Shown piece after piece: positions 44,858 through 53,807 of a stretch of 64,000 nt of DNA. Under the pieces are notes generated by a model that had not been told where the DNA came from, searched no databases, and saw only the letters and a program-made list of their open reading frames with translations. Source of the stretch: Pseudomonas sp. QS1027 (GTDB lineage: Bacteria > Pseudomonadota > Gammaproteobacteria > Pseudomonadales > Pseudomonadaceae); the NCBI RefSeq assembly GCF_002814235.1, contig NZ_PHSU01000020.1:124001-188000 (forward strand). Reading direction: 5' to 3'. Both the position numbers and the translations under genes were made by a program. Position 1 is the stretch's first letter; each line of letters opens with the position of its first letter.

Positions 44858-45808
44858 ATGAAACCTTTAACCGCTAAAATGCTTTCCGTACTTTTTCTCG
44901 TTCTATTGTCGGAGGCCGCAATGGCGGCCTGCACGAGAACTTATACTCAACTCAACATTCCGATGGGTACAGTGACAGTCGAAGATAATGTCGCCATTGG
45001 CGCCCCGCTGACTCCGGGCTGGACCAATCTATTGCCCAGAGCCCAGTGGTATTGCACGCCAAACAGTCATTACGCTCCCTATGTTCAGGGGGCTGCCGGT
45101 GAGCTTTCTCGCTATGTGGAGGGTGGCCAAACCCATAGCGTATATCCCACTGGCGTGAATGGAGTCGGCATTGTCATTTCCGCGGAGCCCGCCAGGCGTA
45201 GGGGCGTGCAGCAAGGTGTCGAGAAAGCCTTAATTGCCAGCTTCTCCACCGAGGCTTATCACGCTTATACGCTCACCTATAAACTTATCAAGACGGGCGC
45301 TATCTCTTCCGGTGGAAGTGTTAACCGGCATGTGGCGGACACCTGGATGATTTCAAGAGGCAGTGAACAGTTCTCGATATACATCACTGGTACTATCAAC
45401 CCCCGTATCCCCACCTGCGACCTCGCCGCTGGCGACGTCAGCCGCACGATCCAGCTGGACCCCGTTCGGCTCTCGAACTTCACCGGCACCTGGATCGGCA
45501 AGAAAACCTTCGACATCTCCGCCGATTGCAGCAATGCCTCAAACGTGACCTTCAGATTCACCGGCACTCCAGCCAGCGGAAACTCGGCGCTCTTTGCCAG
45601 CACGGGCGACGCCCGCAGTGTGGGTCTGTGGCTGTACTCACGCATCGGCGGCGTCGAATCAACCCTCAGCCATAACGGCACCCGTACCGTGGCGGTGTCA
45701 GGCACCCGAGCGGTGCTGCCACTGGGGGCGGCCTATCACAAGACTACCGGCACCCTGACCAAAGGCACGCTGGCAAGTACCGTCACCGTCAACATCACTT
45801 ACAACTGA
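44858..45808 (+). CDS. Two-domain tip adhesin of the fimbria
   Basis: The 316-residue exported protein has a signal peptide (MLSVLFLVLLSEAAMA) followed by an N-terminal receptor-binding-like domain (residues ~24-175, CTRTYTQLNIPMGTVTVEDN). A C-terminal pilin domain begins at ITGTINPRIPTCDLAAGDVSRTIQLDPVRLSNFTG and ends VTVNITYN. This FimH-type arrangement is the mark of a tip adhesin. The first half has a distinctly lower GC than the second. The ligand is unknown. Confidence 0.85.
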   Translation: MKPLTAKMLSVLFLVLLSEAAMAACTRTYTQLNIPMGTVTVEDNVAIGAPLTPGWTNLLPRAQWYCTPNSHYAPYVQGAAGELSRYVEGGQTHSVYPTGVNGVGIVISAEPARRRGVQQGVEKALIASFSTEAYHAYTLTYKLIKTGAISSGGSVNRHVADTWMISRGSEQFSIYITGTINPRIPTCDLAAGDVSRTIQLDPVRLSNFTGTWIGKKTFDISADCSNASNVTFRFTGTPASGNSALFASTGDARSVGLWLYSRIGGVESTLSHNGTRTVAVSGTRAVLPLGAAYHKTTGTLTKGTLASTVTVNITYN

Positions 45809-45870
45809 GCCAGCAGACCGCTCGTCGAGTGCAATGCGTCAATCACTCTTATCTGACAAGGATACCTGCA

Positions 45871-46404
45871 ATGAAAGCACCTCTTTTCGTATTGCCCCTA
45901 CTGGCTGCAGCCATGATCACCAACACTACCCAGGCTGCCACGACCGGCAGCCTGCGGTTCACAGGGAATATCGAGGGTGGTACATGCCGTCTGGACGCAG
46001 GCGATGTCAGCCGCACGATCGAGTTGCCCCTGGTCAAGGTCAGCGACTTCGATAACTCCACTTGGGCCGGGCTCAAGACATTCAACCTGACCGCCGACTG
46101 CGATGCGGATATCAGGAATGTCACCTTCACCTTTGACGGCACACCGGACACGTGGTTGCCGGCACACTTCGCCAATATCGGCGGTACCGCCCGCGGCGTC
46201 GCTACCGCGATTGAATCGCGCATCGGGGGAACCGCCTCCAACATCCCAGCCAACGGCAACCCTGCCGCTCGCGGGAGAACCATTCCCACAAGCGCCGGCA
46301 AGGCGGTACTGCCCATGGGCGCGTATTACAAAAAGACCGTCATCGGCAGCGTCGGCAAAGGCACGACGATCACCACGGCCTCCGTGACCATTACCTACAA
46401 CTGA
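45871..46404 (+). CDS. Minor fimbrial subunit
   Basis: The 177-residue protein from ATG 45871 has a signal peptide and the pilin segments GSLRFTGNIEGGTCRLDAGDVSRTIELPLVKVSDFD and KAVLPMGAYYKK, ending ASVTITYN. It is closely similar to the pilin half of the adhesin and to the next gene. It is likely an adaptor or rod/tip subunit. Confidence 0.88.
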   Translation: MKAPLFVLPLLAAAMITNTTQAATTGSLRFTGNIEGGTCRLDAGDVSRTIELPLVKVSDFDNSTWAGLKTFNLTADCDADIRNVTFTFDGTPDTWLPAHFANIGGTARGVATAIESRIGGTASNIPANGNPAARGRTIPTSAGKAVLPMGAYYKKTVIGSVGKGTTITTASVTITYN

Positions 46405-46463
46405 CGCCCCAAGCCCTAACAGGCCGCCACCTCCCGTCGGCCCGCCAGAACGGACAACACCCG

Positions 46464-46985
46464 ATGAAAACCTACCTGATCCCCCTGGCGCTGGCGCTCG
46501 CGGCCATCGCCCAAGCTTCGGCCACAGAGACCCTGAACCCGGGCAATCTACGCTTCGAAGGCACTATCGAGGGCGGCACCTGCAACCTGATTGCCGATGA
46601 CATCGAGCGCGCCATCTCCCTGCCACCGGTCAAGATCGATGACTTCACGGGCGTCGACTCGGCAGGTCACAGGCCCTTCGAACTGAGCGCCCGCTGCGAC
46701 TCGGACATCAGCAGTGTCACCTTCACGTTCCAAGGCACACCGGCCCCCTCGGATGGCGCCCGCTTCGCCAATACCGGTGACGCCAACGGCCTTACGCTGT
46801 GGCTGTACTCACGCCTGGGGGGCGTGCAACAGACCATCCGCGCCGACGGCAACGACAATGCCCGCACCTTGACGCCGACCGGCGGCCAGGCAGTGCTGCC
46901 GCTGGGGGCGGCCTACTGGAAGTCCGGTACGGTCAGCGAAGGCGAGCTGGAAAGCCTGGCGACGGTGGACGTCACCTACAACTGA
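46464..46985 (+). CDS. Minor fimbrial subunit
   Basis: The 173-residue pilin-like protein has a signal peptide (LIPLALALAAIAQASA). GNLRFEGTIEGGTCNLIADDIERAISLPPVKIDDF and QAVLPLGAAYWK follow, and it ends TVDVTYN. Shared order of motifs with the preceding gene and the adhesin tail indicates duplication of one pilin module. It is the last gene of the fimbrial operon and is convergent with the acetyl-CoA hydrolase gene 30 bases away. Confidence 0.88.
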   Translation: MKTYLIPLALALAAIAQASATETLNPGNLRFEGTIEGGTCNLIADDIERAISLPPVKIDDFTGVDSAGHRPFELSARCDSDISSVTFTFQGTPAPSDGARFANTGDANGLTLWLYSRLGGVQQTIRADGNDNARTLTPTGGQAVLPLGAAYWKSGTVSEGELESLATVDVTYN

Positions 46986-47015
46986 GGCGTACGCCCTGCG
47001 CCAGCCCCCCGTCCG

Positions 47016-48938
47016 CTAGCCGGCAGTGGCCTGCAGCCCCGCCAGCAGCAGACGCTGGTACAACTCGTCACGCAGGCCTTGCGGCTGCGCCAGCCCCATG
47101 CGCTCCAGATGCACCGGGAACGCCGACGGTTCGGGCGCGTCGAGCGTCGCCTTGCCCAACTCAAGCGCCTCAGTGAGCTTGAGTTTGCTCTTGAGCCAGT
47201 TCAACGCCCGCAACAGATCCCGCTCTTCGGGCTGGAAATCACAACCCAGCGGATACTCCGGGAACAGATGCGGGTGACGCGTGCGAATCGCCTCCAAACG
47301 TTGCGGGCTGTTATCGGCAAAACGTGGATCGAGACGGAAACTCCCCGGCAACTTTCCGACTTTTTGCGCCTGCTCGATCAGTTCCGACTGGAAGCGCGAA
47401 TCGGCGATATTCAGCAACGCTTCGATGACCTGGGCGTCGGTCTTCCCGCGCAGATCGGCAATGCCGTACTCGGTCACCACGATATCCCGCAGATGCCGGG
47501 GGATGGTGCAATGCCCATACTCCCAGACGATGTTCGAATTGACCTCACCGCCCGATTCGCGCCAGCTGCGCAGGATCAGGATCGACCGCGCGCCCTCCAG
47601 CGCATGCCCCTGGGCCACAAAGTTGTACTGCCCGCCGACACCGCTGAGCACCCGGCCGTCTTCCAGCTGGTCGGCAACGCCGGCGCCGAGCAACGTCATG
47701 GTGAAGGCACTGTTGATAAAACGTGCGTCGAGACGCTGCAAGCGCTTGAGTGCTTCCTGGCCGTACAACTCGTTGATGTAGCTGATGGCGGTCATGTTGA
47801 ACTCGCCCAGCTTGTCCCGGGACAGCTCGTGCAGGCGCTGATAAAAACTGCGCGGCCCGAGAAAGAAGCCGCCATGCACCGCAATGCCACCCGTCTGCCG
47901 GGTGCTGTCGAGGGTCCCGGCGTTGGCCTGGCGTTGCTGCTCAAGGTCGGCGTAGACCTTGCGCCGCACGATACCCGCGTCCGCCAGCACCAGCAGGCCG
48001 TTGACGAACATCTCGCTGCAACCGTAAAGCCCCTCGGCAAACGCCTCGACACCGCCCTCCTTGTCGAGCAGCGCTTTCCAGGGCAACAGGTCGATATCCG
48101 CCAACAAGGCCTGGTAACCCTCGTTGTCCGCCTGCCGGGCCAGCAAGGCGCCGGTCAAGGCGTCGCCCATGGAGCCGATGCCGATCTGCAGGGTGCCGCC
48201 ATCGCGCACCAGGGTGCTGGCGTGCAGGCCGATAAAATGATCCTGGGTGTCCACCGGCATGTTCGGAGTGGAGAACAGGGTGCTGCGCTCCGGCTCGTCG
48301 ATCAGCAGGTCGAAGGCCTCACGGCTGAGCTCGGAATCCCCCGGCATGTACGGCAGGTCGCTGTGAACCTGCGCCAGCACCAGGATGGTCTCCCCGGCGG
48401 CGCGGCGGCGGGCGATCATCGGCAGCAGGTCGAGGGTGATGTCCGGGTTGCAGCTCAGGCTCAGACGCCCGGGATGCTCCGGGGACTCGGCCACCAGTTG
48501 CGCGATCAGGTTCAGGCCGGCGGCGTTGATGTCGCGGGCGGCATGGCTGTAGTTGCTGCTGACGTAATCCTGTTGGGCCTGAGTACTGTGCAACAGGCTG
48601 CCGGGCTGCATGAAGAACTGCTGGACGTGGATATTCGGCGGCAGGCTGTCCCGGCGCAGGTCGGCGAGGAAATCCAGTTCGGGGTAGTCACCGAATATCC
48701 GTTCGACAAAGGGTTCGAGGAAACGCCGCTGCAAGCCGTCACCGAGGGACGGGCGGCCGAGGCTCAAGGCCGTGTAGATCGTCAGCCGACGCTCCGGCAA
48801 TTGCCGGATGCGCTGGTAGAGCGCGTTGATAAACCGGTTGGGTTTGCCCAGGCCCAAGGGGCTGGCCATGTGGATATGCGCCGGCAGCCGTGCCAGCACC
48901 TCATCGACTGCACATTCGATAGAACAGGATTGCACCAT
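47016..48938 (-). CDS. Acetyl-CoA hydrolase/transferase family protein
   Basis: The 640-residue protein from ATG at 48936-48938 has an N-terminal CoA-transferase-like half and the conserved acetyl-CoA hydrolase C-terminal domain. The latter is seen in SGVGGQYNFVAQGHALEGARSILILRSW, NSNIVWEYGHCTIPRHLRDIVVTEYGIADLRGK and IGIGSMGDALTGALL. It may transfer CoA between acids or hydrolyse acetyl-CoA, and the substrate is open. It is longer than the ~500-residue Cat1/AarC enzymes because of extra N-terminal sequence. Confidence 0.88.
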   Translation of the reverse strand: MVQSCSIECAVDEVLARLPAHIHMASPLGLGKPNRFINALYQRIRQLPERRLTIYTALSLGRPSLGDGLQRRFLEPFVERIFGDYPELDFLADLRRDSLPPNIHVQQFFMQPGSLLHSTQAQQDYVSSNYSHAARDINAAGLNLIAQLVAESPEHPGRLSLSCNPDITLDLLPMIARRRAAGETILVLAQVHSDLPYMPGDSELSREAFDLLIDEPERSTLFSTPNMPVDTQDHFIGLHASTLVRDGGTLQIGIGSMGDALTGALLARQADNEGYQALLADIDLLPWKALLDKEGGVEAFAEGLYGCSEMFVNGLLVLADAGIVRRKVYADLEQQRQANAGTLDSTRQTGGIAVHGGFFLGPRSFYQRLHELSRDKLGEFNMTAISYINELYGQEALKRLQRLDARFINSAFTMTLLGAGVADQLEDGRVLSGVGGQYNFVAQGHALEGARSILILRSWRESGGEVNSNIVWEYGHCTIPRHLRDIVVTEYGIADLRGKTDAQVIEALLNIADSRFQSELIEQAQKVGKLPGSFRLDPRFADNSPQRLEAIRTRHPHLFPEYPLGCDFQPEERDLLRALNWLKSKLKLTEALELGKATLDAPEPSAFPVHLERMGLAQPQGLRDELYQRLLLAGLQATAG

Positions 48939-49042
48939 CGGATCCTCCTCGCCTTTCCGTGAATTGAGGTTCGACCGAGCTTGCCGGGAATTTGCTGCAA
49001 ATGACAGCCCGGCGACACTGGAGCGAATCTTCGCCAGATGCA

Positions 49043-49068
49043 AAAAAGCCGCTCGTAAGCGGCTTTTT
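49043..49068 (-). terminator. Terminator of cytochrome c5 gene
   Basis: Perfect 11-bp stem AAAAAGCCGCT / AGCGGCTTTTT with a CGTA loop, 16 bases past the cycB stop on the reverse strand. Confidence 0.88.
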
Positions 49069-49083
49069 CAGAGATGATCGGTC

Positions 49084-49515
49084 TTATTTCAGTCCGGACA
49101 TTTTCTCGATCGCACCTTTGAGCTCGTCATCGGAGCAATCGGCGCAAGTGCCTTTTGGCGGCATTGCGTTAAGACCGGTGATGGCCTTGGCCAGCAGGCC
49201 ACTGAGGCCGCCCTGGTGATCGGCGCGATCTTTCCAGGCCGCGGCGTCGCCGATTTTCGGCGAACCGAGCAGACCGGTGCCATGGCAGGCGTTGCAATGT
49301 TTGGCAATCACTTCGTCCGGCGTCTTGGCACCACCGCCACCACCCACGGTAGCCGCCACTTCCATGCCCTTGCACTCTTCACCCTGGACACACACTTTGC
49401 CCACCGGATCGAGGCGCTTGGCGATGTCGTCATTGATGGTCGAAGCCTGAGCGCTGATTGCCCACAGGGCGACTACGGTTGCTGGTACGGCCAGCATTTT
49501 CATAATTGGATTCAC
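49084..49515 (-). CDS. cycB: Cytochrome c5
   Basis: The 143-residue exported c-type cytochrome has a signal peptide (AVPATVVALWAISAQA), a haem-binding CNACH in AKHCNACHGTGLLGSPKIGD and the axial Met in LNAMPPKGTCADCSDDEL. The CADC pair is typical of cytochrome c5. It acts as a periplasmic electron carrier. GTG at 49515 has GAGGG eight bases upstream and is preferred over the ATG at 49503. Confidence 0.93.
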   Translation of the reverse strand: MNPIMKMLAVPATVVALWAISAQASTINDDIAKRLDPVGKVCVQGEECKGMEVAATVGGGGGAKTPDEVIAKHCNACHGTGLLGSPKIGDAAAWKDRADHQGGLSGLLAKAITGLNAMPPKGTCADCSDDELKGAIEKMSGLK

Positions 49516-49688
49516 GCGTACACCCTCAATGGTGGCTAATCACGCCCGCAACCACGGTTTCGCAGGCGGCGTGAGTATAACGGTTCGACTGCCACTGCGA
49601 AACAACCCTAATACTCACAAGGTTATTAGCCGAGTGGCCAATCAATACTGCCGGGCGCCTTGAAATCCCTGACCTGACGCCTCTGCTC

Positions 49689-50237
49689 TTAAAAATTCGC
49701 CGGTGTCGCTGCGCTGATTAGTCGCGCGGGGGTATCGAACGGATTACGGAAGCGATGCGGCTTGGTGCTTTCAAAATAGTAGCTGTCGCCCGCTTCGAGG
49801 ACGAAAGTTTCTGCACCGACCACCAACTCCAGTCGACCTTCCAGCAAAATGCCAGTCTCCTCGCCTTCATGGGTGAGCATTTCCTCTCCGGTATCGGCAC
49901 CTGGAGGATAGATCTCATTGAGGAAAGCGATAGCACGGCTGGGATGGGCACGACCGACCAGCTTCATGGTCACGGCACCATCGGAGATATCGATCAGCTC
50001 GTTGGCCTTGTAGACGATCTGGGTCGGTTTTTCCTGGAGGATTTCCTCGGAAAAGAACTCGACCATGGACATGGGAATGCCGCCAAGAACCTTCCTCAGC
50101 GAACTGATCGAGGGGCTGACACTGTTTTTCTCAATCATTGAAATGGTGCTATTGGTGACGCCCGCGCGTTTGGCGAGTTCACGCTGAGACAGACCTTTCA
50201 GTTTACGGATGGATTGCAGTCGTTCACCGACGTCCAA
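49689..50237 (-). CDS. pauR: PauR, polyamine-responsive XRE/cupin regulator
   Basis: The 182-residue protein has an N-terminal XRE helix-turn-helix (GERLQSIRKLKGLSQRELAKRAGVTNSTISMIEKNSVSPSISSLRKVL). A C-terminal cupin sensor follows (GEETGILLEGRLELVVGAETFVLEAGDSYYFESTKPHRFRNP). PauR represses the putrescine/spermidine catabolic genes in P. aeruginosa and lies between cycB and dadX there too. TTG at 50235-50237 with GGGAGG eight bases upstream is the start. Confidence 0.9.
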   Translation of the reverse strand: MDVGERLQSIRKLKGLSQRELAKRAGVTNSTISMIEKNSVSPSISSLRKVLGGIPMSMVEFFSEEILQEKPTQIVYKANELIDISDGAVTMKLVGRAHPSRAIAFLNEIYPPGADTGEEMLTHEGEETGILLEGRLELVVGAETFVLEAGDSYYFESTKPHRFRNPFDTPARLISAATPANF

Positions 50238-50365
50238 TACGGCAGCCTCCCAGGGATTCAGGCGATGTTGTAATTGAGCGATATCATGGCATAGCGTTCA
50301 GTATTTACAACACTCGAGCCCGAATCCGAGTCGGCGAGACGATCTGTGGCGCAGCGGGTTACCCG

Positions 50366-51439
50366 CTAGCTCCCGGTGTAGAGCAGTGGTACCCGGCGCA
50401 GGTTGCAGAAAATCTCATAAGGAATGGTCTCGGCCCGGGCCGCGACCTCGCTGGCCAGGACGTTTTTGCCCCACAATTCCACCGTCGAACCCAGCCCGGC
50501 CTGGGGCACATCGGTCAGATCGATGCACAACATGTCCATCGAGACCCGTCCCAGCAACTGGCTGCGCTGACCGGCCACCAGCACCGGCGTGCCGGTCGGG
50601 GCGTGACGCGGATAGCCGTCGGCATACCCCAGGGCCACCACGCCAATGCGCATCGGCTTCGGCGCCACGAACTGGCCGCCGTACCCCACCGGCTCACCCG
50701 CCGGCAGTTCACGCACACTGATGACTTTCGACTCCAGGGTCATGACCGGCTGCAAGCGCGCGGCCAGCGGGTTTTCTTCTTCGAAGGGGGTCGAGCCGAA
50801 CAGCAGGATACCGGGACGGACCCAGTCGCTGAAAATCTGCGGCCAGCCGAGCACCGCCGGAGAATTGCGCAGGCTGACCTCAGCCGACAAACCCTGGCGG
50901 GCGGCCTCGAAGGTCGCCACCTGTTCGACGCTGCGCTGGTTGCCCAGTTCGTCGGCGCGGGCGAAGTGGCTCATCAGGACAATCTTCGCCACCTTGCCAC
51001 TGGCCTGCAGGCGCTGGTAAGCCGCCTGATAGTCGGCCGGCTCCAGCCCCACCCGGTGCATGCCCGAATCCAACTTGAGCCAGACATTGATCGGTTTGGC
51101 CAACACCGCCTGCTCGATGGCTTCCAGCTGCCAGAGCGCATGCACCACGCACCAGAAGTCATGTTCGACGATCAGGGGCAGTTCGTCGGCCTCGAAAAAG
51201 CCTTCCAGCAACAGGATCGGCGCGCGAATACCCCCGGCCCGCAACGCGAGGGCCTCCTCGATACAGGCCACGGCAAAACCATCGGCCTCGGCTTCCAGGG
51301 CCTGGGCACAGCGCAGCGCACCATGACCGTAGGCATCGGCCTTGATCACCGCGAGGGCTCGGGCACCCGATACTTCACGGGCCAATTGATAGTTGTGACG
51401 CAGGGCTTGGAGGTCGATCAGGGCACGGGCAGGACGCAT
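50366..51439 (-). CDS. dadX: Catabolic alanine racemase
   Basis: The 357-residue PLP racemase has the PLP lysine in RALAVIKADAYGHGAL (about residue 33) and the second base Tyr in VALGYADGYPRHAP (about residue 253). Linkage to dadA marks it as the catabolic DadX, which feeds L-alanine to the dehydrogenase as D-alanine. The long upstream extension in the same frame was rejected since MRPARALIDLQALRHN is the family start. Confidence 0.95.
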   Translation of the reverse strand: MRPARALIDLQALRHNYQLAREVSGARALAVIKADAYGHGALRCAQALEAEADGFAVACIEEALALRAGGIRAPILLLEGFFEADELPLIVEHDFWCVVHALWQLEAIEQAVLAKPINVWLKLDSGMHRVGLEPADYQAAYQRLQASGKVAKIVLMSHFARADELGNQRSVEQVATFEAARQGLSAEVSLRNSPAVLGWPQIFSDWVRPGILLFGSTPFEEENPLAARLQPVMTLESKVISVRELPAGEPVGYGGQFVAPKPMRIGVVALGYADGYPRHAPTGTPVLVAGQRSQLLGRVSMDMLCIDLTDVPQAGLGSTVELWGKNVLASEVAARAETIPYEIFCNLRRVPLLYTGS

Positions 51440-51527
51440 GGCGGCAAACTTCTGGACGGTCAACGGGGAATAAAAAACCGGTGCGAAAAGCAGTGAAACC
51501 GCCGTCGCACCGGGAGAGGGATCGTAC

Positions 51528-51881
51528 TTAAGGCAGAGCGGCCACAACCGACAGCTCGACCAGGATTTCCGGTTCGCACAGCTTCGATTCAACCGTGGCC
51601 CGGGCCGGGGCGACGCCTTTGGGCAGCCACTTGTCCCAGACCGCATTCATCCCGGCGAAGTCGGCATCGATGTCTTTCAGGTAGATCGTCACCGACAGCA
51701 ACTTGCTCTTGTCGGTACCCGCCAGATCCAGCAAACGCTCGATATTGCCAAGAGCTTCACGGGTCTGGGTTTCAATCCCGGCGCCCATATCGTCGCCGAC
51801 CTGCCCTGCCAGATACACGGTGCCGTTATGAACGACGATCTGGCTCAAACGCTCATTGGTGAGCTGGCGCTGGATTGACAT
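51528..51881 (-). CDS. ridA: RidA family protein
   Basis: The 117-residue YjgF/RidA protein has IVVHNGTVYLAGQVGDD, TREALGNIERLLDLAGTDKSKLL and the Arg of ARATVESKL, which in RidA holds the substrate acid group. It hydrolyses reactive imines and enamines. DadA produces imino acids, so a role in clearing them fits. The first 29 bases overlap the 3' end of dadA. Confidence 0.92.
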   Translation of the reverse strand: MSIQRQLTNERLSQIVVHNGTVYLAGQVGDDMGAGIETQTREALGNIERLLDLAGTDKSKLLSVTIYLKDIDADFAGMNAVWDKWLPKGVAPARATVESKLCEPEILVELSVVAALP

Positions 51882-53157
51882 GTTTTGCAGTCTCCTGGGG
51901 AGTTTTGCCGTAACGGGAAATATCGAGGCCTTCGGCGCTGATCTGCGGCTTTTTCTTCGCCATCAGGTCAGCCAGCAGGCGACCGGAGCCACAAGCCATG
52001 GTCCAGCCGAGCGTGCCGTGACCGGTGTTCAGGAACAGATTGCGGAATGAGGTCGCCCCCACGATCGGCGTACCGTCGGGTGTGGTCGGACGCAAACCGG
52101 TCCAGAAACTGGCTTGCTCGAGGTCGCCGCCCTGAGGATAAAGATCGCCGACGATCATCTCCAGCGTTTCGCGCCGTTTCGGGTTCAGCGACAGGTCAAA
52201 ACCGGCGATTTCCGCCATGCCACCGACGCGGATGCGGTTGTCGAAACGAGTGATCGCGACCTTGTAGGTTTCATCAAGGATAGTCGAAGTCGGGGCCATG
52301 GCCGGGTTGGTGATCGGCACGGTCAGCGAGTAACCCTTGAGCGGATAGACCGGCGCCTTGATCCCCAGCGGCTTGAGCAACTGCGGCGAATAACTGCCCA
52401 GCGCCAGCACGTAGCGGTCGGCGGTTTCCAGCTTGCCGTCGATCCACACGCCGTTGATGCGGTCGCCCGCATGGTCGAGCCGTTGAATGTCCTGGCCGAA
52501 GCGGAACTCCACACCGAGCTTGACGGCCATTTCGGCCAGGCGGCTGGTGAACATCTGGCAGTCGCCGGTCTGGTCATTCGGCAGGCGCAGGGCCCCGGCG
52601 AGGATATCGGTGACGCTGGCCAGGGCCGGTTCGACCCGGGCAATGCCAGCACGGTCGAGCAATTCGTAAGGCACGCCGGACTCTTTCAGTACCGCGATGT
52701 CTTTTGCCGCGCCATCGAGCTGCGCCTGGGTGCGGAACAGCTGGGTGGTCCCCAGGCTGCGGCCTTCATAGGCGATACCGGTTTCGGCGCGCAGTTCGTC
52801 GAGGCAGTCACGGCTGTACTCGGACAGGCGGACCATGCGCTCCTTGTTCACCGCATAACGACTGGCGGTGCAGTTGCGCAGCATCTGCGCCATCCACAGG
52901 TACTGGTCGATATCGGCGGTGGCCTTGATCGCCAGCGGCGCATGGCGCTGCAGCAACCACTTGATGGCCTTGAGCGGCACGCCCGGCGCGGCCCAGGGCG
53001 AGGCATAACCAGGCGAGACCTGGCCGGCGTTGGCAAAGCTGGTTTCCATGGCGGCGGCCGGCTGACGGTCGACCACCACCACTTCGAAGCCGGCCCGGGC
53101 CAGATAATAAGCACTGGTGGTACCAATGACGCCGCTACCCAATACCAGAACTCGCAT
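51853..53157 (-). CDS. dadA: D-amino acid dehydrogenase, small subunit
   Basis: The 434-residue flavoprotein begins MRVLVLGSGVIGTTSAYYLARAG (FAD-binding GxGxxG). Typical DadA segments include ASPWAAPGVPLKAIKWLLQRHAPL and GLRPTTPDGTPIVGAT. It oxidises D-alanine to pyruvate and ammonia, passing electrons to the respiratory chain. It is the first gene of the dadA-ridA-dadX unit, divergent from lrp. Confidence 0.96.
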   Translation of the reverse strand: MRVLVLGSGVIGTTSAYYLARAGFEVVVVDRQPAAAMETSFANAGQVSPGYASPWAAPGVPLKAIKWLLQRHAPLAIKATADIDQYLWMAQMLRNCTASRYAVNKERMVRLSEYSRDCLDELRAETGIAYEGRSLGTTQLFRTQAQLDGAAKDIAVLKESGVPYELLDRAGIARVEPALASVTDILAGALRLPNDQTGDCQMFTSRLAEMAVKLGVEFRFGQDIQRLDHAGDRINGVWIDGKLETADRYVLALGSYSPQLLKPLGIKAPVYPLKGYSLTVPITNPAMAPTSTILDETYKVAITRFDNRIRVGGMAEIAGFDLSLNPKRRETLEMIVGDLYPQGGDLEQASFWTGLRPTTPDGTPIVGATSFRNLFLNTGHGTLGWTMACGSGRLLADLMAKKKPQISAEGLDISRYGKTPQETAKHVNPAPAHQ

Positions 53158-53271
53158 GTGTCTATTCCTCAATCCGCGGCCAGGCGCCGATGTTTAGTGT
53201 TCAAAGCCAAGATGCGCGCAGTGTAAAAAACAATAGCCAGTGCTTTTCACTATATAAGTGCCTATATTTGG

Positions 53272-53283
53272 CGAGAATTCTCG
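53272..53283. promoter_or_regulatory. Palindrome in the dadA-lrp divergent promoter region
   Basis: CGAGAATTCTCG is a perfect 12-bp palindrome in the AT-rich 159-base gap between the dadA and lrp starts. This is where Lrp/DadR would act on both genes. It does not match the enteric Lrp consensus closely. Confidence 0.4.
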
Positions 53284-53316
53284 GCACTATCGCTTTTGAC
53301 GGAGGGGCATTCCCTA

Positions 53317-53805
53317 ATGAGAACCAACCATCAGACCAAGCGCGAGCTGGACAAGATCGACCGCAATATCCTGCGCATCCTGCAGGCCGACGGGCGCATC
53401 TCGTTCACTGAGCTTGGCGAAAAGGTCGGCCTGTCCACTACGCCCTGCACCGAACGGGTCCGCCGGTTGGAGCGCGAAGGCATCATCATGGGCTACAACG
53501 CCCGGTTGAACCCGCAGCACCTCAAGGGCAGCCTGCTGGTGTTCGTCGAAATCAGCCTCGACTACAAGTCGGGCGATACCTTCGAAGAATTCCGACGCGC
53601 CGTGCTGAAATTGCCGCACGTGCTGGAATGCCACCTGGTCTCGGGGGATTTCGACTACCTGGTGAAAGCGCGGATTTCCGAGATGGCCTCCTATCGCAAG
53701 CTGCTCGGCGATATCCTGCTCAAGCTGCCCCACGTGCGGGAATCGAAGAGCTACATCGTGATGGAAGAAGTGAAAGAGAGCCTGAACCTGCCGATTCCGG
53801 ATTGA
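53317..53805 (+). CDS. lrp: Lrp/AsnC-family regulator (DadR)
   Basis: The 162-residue protein has an N-terminal HTH (ELDKIDRNILRILQADGRISFTELGEKVGLSTTPCTERVRRLEREGII) and an RAM ligand domain (HVLECHLVSGDFDYLVKARI). In P. aeruginosa the Lrp-type protein next to dadA activates the dad operon in response to alanine. ATG 53317 has GGAGG about 12 bases upstream. Confidence 0.94.
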   Translation: MRTNHQTKRELDKIDRNILRILQADGRISFTELGEKVGLSTTPCTERVRRLEREGIIMGYNARLNPQHLKGSLLVFVEISLDYKSGDTFEEFRRAVLKLPHVLECHLVSGDFDYLVKARISEMASYRKLLGDILLKLPHVRESKSYIVMEEVKESLNLPIPD

Positions 53806-53807
53806 AC

